DNA of 64,000 nt from an uncultured Rickettsiales bacterium (GTDB lineage Bacteria > Pseudomonadota > Alphaproteobacteria > Micavibrionales > GCA-2720935). Each line of letters begins with the position of its first letter. Positions within the stretch are counted from its first letter, which is position 1. Of the stretch, positions 62,124 through 64,000 are shown one piece after another. Made by a program: the position numbers and the translations under genes. The notes under the pieces were generated by a model. The model did no database searches and was not told the origin of the DNA. It saw only the letters and a list, made by a program, of their open reading frames with translations. The DNA lies in contig CATLOR010000001.1 in NCBI GenBank assembly GCA_950054255.1, positions 372,001-436,000 on the forward strand, written 5' to 3'.

Positions 62124-64000
62124 TATTTTTGCCTCATTCTGTTGTGAGCACGTCTCATCGCGCTTCTTTTTCTTTTTGTAGGTACAGCTACAAAACTTTT
62201 ACTGCGTACTATTTTTTTACACAATAAATCTGTTATTGCCAAGGGCATTTCTCTAAAATCCGCTTTTTTTGCAATTGTTATCTCTTGGTGACGCTTTGTT
62301 GTCTTTACTTTCTCCAGCTCTTGTTCCATAGCTTTATCGCTATCACGTGGGGTAATGATTGCCGCGTCAATTGTGACTTCTTTGACGTTTTTCATTAAAT
62401 GTTCAATATGTTTTGCAGGCTGGTCGTTTCTATTCACATCGCCATCAGAGATAATTAATATATGAGTGTATCCTGTCTTATCGCCTGGTTTTGTTTTCTC
62501 GGTTGCATACATGTGCGCCGTTTCTCTAATCGCAGGACTTAATTGTGTTCCTGTTCCTCGGCCATTTCTAGCCGCTTCAAAGTTCTTTCCAATTTGGTAA
62601 CGGTTATCTTCTGGTTTAACAGCCCAAACAACATTTTCATCTCCCCAAAGCCCAAGATGAACCCGCATTCCACCAACTTTTTGTGCCGCTTCATAAATAA
62701 TAACAGCAGTTGTAATAGCAACATCCATTGGGGAGTGTTGTGTATTGTGAGAAGAGGTCATACTGCCAGAGGCATCAACGAGTAGAATTAATTCAACAGT
62801 TGTTTCTTCTTGTTCATTTTGGTCATCATGGAAACGCTCAAAATGTTCCAATTCCATTTTCTGTTTTGTTTTTTGTCTAATCTTTAGATCACGTTGCGCT
62901 GAGCTATTGAAGCGATCCATCTCTCCCGCACGCGGTGTGAGTGTCATAGAACGCGACCGTACCGTTTTTGTTTGAAGTTGTTTTTTCTTAATTCTTTCAA
63001 GTTGTTTAGCAACGCGACTGATAGGCCCTTGAAGTTGGTTCACTTTTTCTTGGTACTGATCCCAGCCACCGTCAATAATATCGACCTTGTCCTTACCTTG
63101 ATCTTGGCCACCTTCTTTACTTTTTGGGCTATTTTTTTGGTTTTGTTTATTTTGTTGGCTTTGAGAGTCTGAATCTTGACCATCTGCTTCATCACCCTCA
63201 GCGTCACCATCGTCACCATCGCCTTGATCTTGGCTATTCATATCTTGTTGGAGTTGGTCTGCTGTTTGACCTTCTTCTTGACCTTCATTTCCTTGGTCAC
63301 CTTGATCTTGACCATTTTGTTGATCTTGACCGTCTTGACCATCCCCATCATTTTTTTCACCAGCATCTTTTTGTGCTTGTTCTTCTGGGGTATCACCAAC
63401 ATCATCAATGTCTTTCATCTCACCTGTGTCTTCGACATCAACGGTTTCATCTTCGCTGCGGTGATCAAAGGGAAGATCGTCATCGCCTCCATTTTGCCCA
63501 TCCGCATCTTGTTCAGACGGGTCAGAGCCTGATGACTCTGAATTTTGGCCATCTTGGGATTGTTGCTGATCACTTTGCTCAGCGCTATCTTGATCTTGAC
63601 CATTGCTTTGAGAGTCTTGTTGTTGATCATTATCATTCGCGGAGTCAGAAGGATCACTTTGTGCATTATCTTGTGACTCACTTGGTTCAGAGTTTTCTGA
63701 AGGCTCTCCATTTTGAGATTGTGAGTTACTTTGTTGTGATTTTTGATCGCTTTTACTTTGGCTATTGCTCGAGTTTTGAGAGTCAGAAGGCTGTCCATCA
63801 GAAGGTTGACCTTCTCCTTCTTGGCCATCTTGATCTTGCCCCTCACCATCACTGTCTTGACCTTCGCCATCCTGACCATCTTGAGATTGGTCTTGATCTT
63901 GTGTTTGATCCATCTCTTCTTCAAGTTTTTCTTGCTGCTCTTTAACGATTTCATTAGCAAGATGCTCAGCATAATCACGCCAGAGTGTTTGAATAATATC
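62123..64000 (-). CDS. CobT-like VWA-domain protein with long low-complexity region (partial)
   Basis: The frame stays open through the right edge (…TLWRDYAEHLANEIVKEQ… is encoded at about 63940-63993), so the start lies beyond the window; at least 625 residues are present. A stretch of nearly 300 residues is built almost only of Gln, Asp, Ser, Gly, Glu and Asn. The C-terminal third is a VWA domain with an intact MIDAS: DASGS, then the Thr of RGTGTQLSP, then the Asp of IISDGD. An acidic linker plus C-terminal VWA is the CobT layout. Together with the adjacent AAA+ it forms a MoxR/VWA-type pair. Confidence 0.85.
   Translation of the reverse strand, partial: DIIQTLWRDYAEHLANEIVKEQQEKLEEEMDQTQDQDQSQDGQDGEGQDSDGEGQDQDGQEGEGQPSDGQPSDSQNSSNSQSKSDQKSQQSNSQSQNGEPSENSEPSESQDNAQSDPSDSANDNDQQQDSQSNGQDQDSAEQSDQQQSQDGQNSESSGSDPSEQDADGQNGGDDDLPFDHRSEDETVDVEDTGEMKDIDDVGDTPEEQAQKDAGEKNDGDGQDGQDQQNGQDQGDQGNEGQEEGQTADQLQQDMNSQDQGDGDDGDAEGDEADGQDSDSQSQQNKQNQKNSPKSKEGGQDQGKDKVDIIDGGWDQYQEKVNQLQGPISRVAKQLERIKKKQLQTKTVRSRSMTLTPRAGEMDRFNSSAQRDLKIRQKTKQKMELEHFERFHDDQNEQEETTVELILLVDASGSMTSSHNTQHSPMDVAITTAVIIYEAAQKVGGMRVHLGLWGDENVVWAVKPEDNRYQIGKNFEAARNGRGTGTQLSPAIRETAHMYATEKTKPGDKTGYTHILIISDGDVNRNDQPAKHIEHLMKNVKEVTIDAAIITPRDSDKAMEQELEKVKTTKRHQEITIAKKADFREMPLAITDLLCKKIVRSKSFVAVPTKRKRSAMRRAHNRMRQK

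Noticed and set aside
63124..63945. Long plus-strand open frame of 273 codons, rich in His, Leu and Asp, and similar long frames nearby
   Set aside because: It is the antisense shadow of the Q/D/S-rich region of the VWA protein; repeated simple codons keep the other frames free of stops. It has no ribosome-binding site or recognisable domain.

Overview
The window looks like a chromosomal segment of an AT-rich, Gram-negative alphaproteobacterium. Evidence: a mic60-like/hemY pair beside tsaD-gpsA, uvrC near pgsA, a kdsD-lptC-lptA-lptB-rpoN-hpf-ptsN run, a Caulobacter-style cpa/tad pilus locus, and an ECF sigma factor paired with an NrsF-type membrane anti-sigma. The low GC (impression only, not computed) and the many unrecognised small proteins suggest a poorly sampled lineage, perhaps Micavibrio-like or Rickettsiales-adjacent. 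The order cannot be fixed from this sequence alone. I saw no rRNA, tRNA, CRISPR array, insertion sequence or prophage.

Layout. 1-2.1 kb: the tail of a pentapeptide-repeat protein, then mutL. 2.1-11.7 kb: a minus-strand run of a GDPD phosphodiesterase, pgsA, two small paralogous genes, uvrC, a phosphohexomutase, UDP-glucose dehydrogenase, hemY and a mic60-like gene. 11.75-13.9 kb: tsaD and gpsA. 13.9-18.3 kb: an accessory patch with a tandem pair of small paralogs behind a promoter and a long inverted repeat, a zincin-like protein lacking its first zinc ligand, a protein with about 25-residue repeats, and a cyclotransferase-like protein. 18.4-25.6 kb: an SDR dehydrogenase, a DsbD/ScsB-like thiol transporter with a redoxin, an unknown protein, PmbA and a receiver/degenerate-GGDEF protein. 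25.9-32.6 kb: RNase D, then the Kdo/LPS-transport/RpoN/PTS-Ntr block, whose PtsN lacks its phosphorylatable histidine. 32.8-40.7 kb: small proteins, duplicated DMT transporters, chorismate mutase, an inverted pair of perfect DnaA boxes, a TolC-like lipoprotein with a very small adaptor-like protein, a DUF481 protein, a YihY protein and an XRE regulator. 40.8-53.3 kb: a full Tad pilus locus. 53.3-56.2 kb: an AEC transporter, a FemAB-like acyltransferase and a divergent DUF62 protein. 56.2-64 kb: one minus-strand cluster of a CobT-like VWA protein (cut by the window edge), a large MoxR/CobS-like AAA+ ATPase, two unknown proteins, an ECF sigma factor and NrsF.

How the genes fit together. Much of the window serves the envelope: Kdo precursor supply and LPS transport, phospholipid synthesis, sugar-nucleotide synthesis, periplasmic thiol chemistry, outer-membrane efflux-like proteins and surface pili. 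The least explained parts are the AAA+/VWA/ECF/NrsF cluster, the small duplicated gene families, and several regulators or enzymes that keep their fold signatures but have lost a key residue (PtsN, the zincin, the GGDEF domain, the DUF62 protein).
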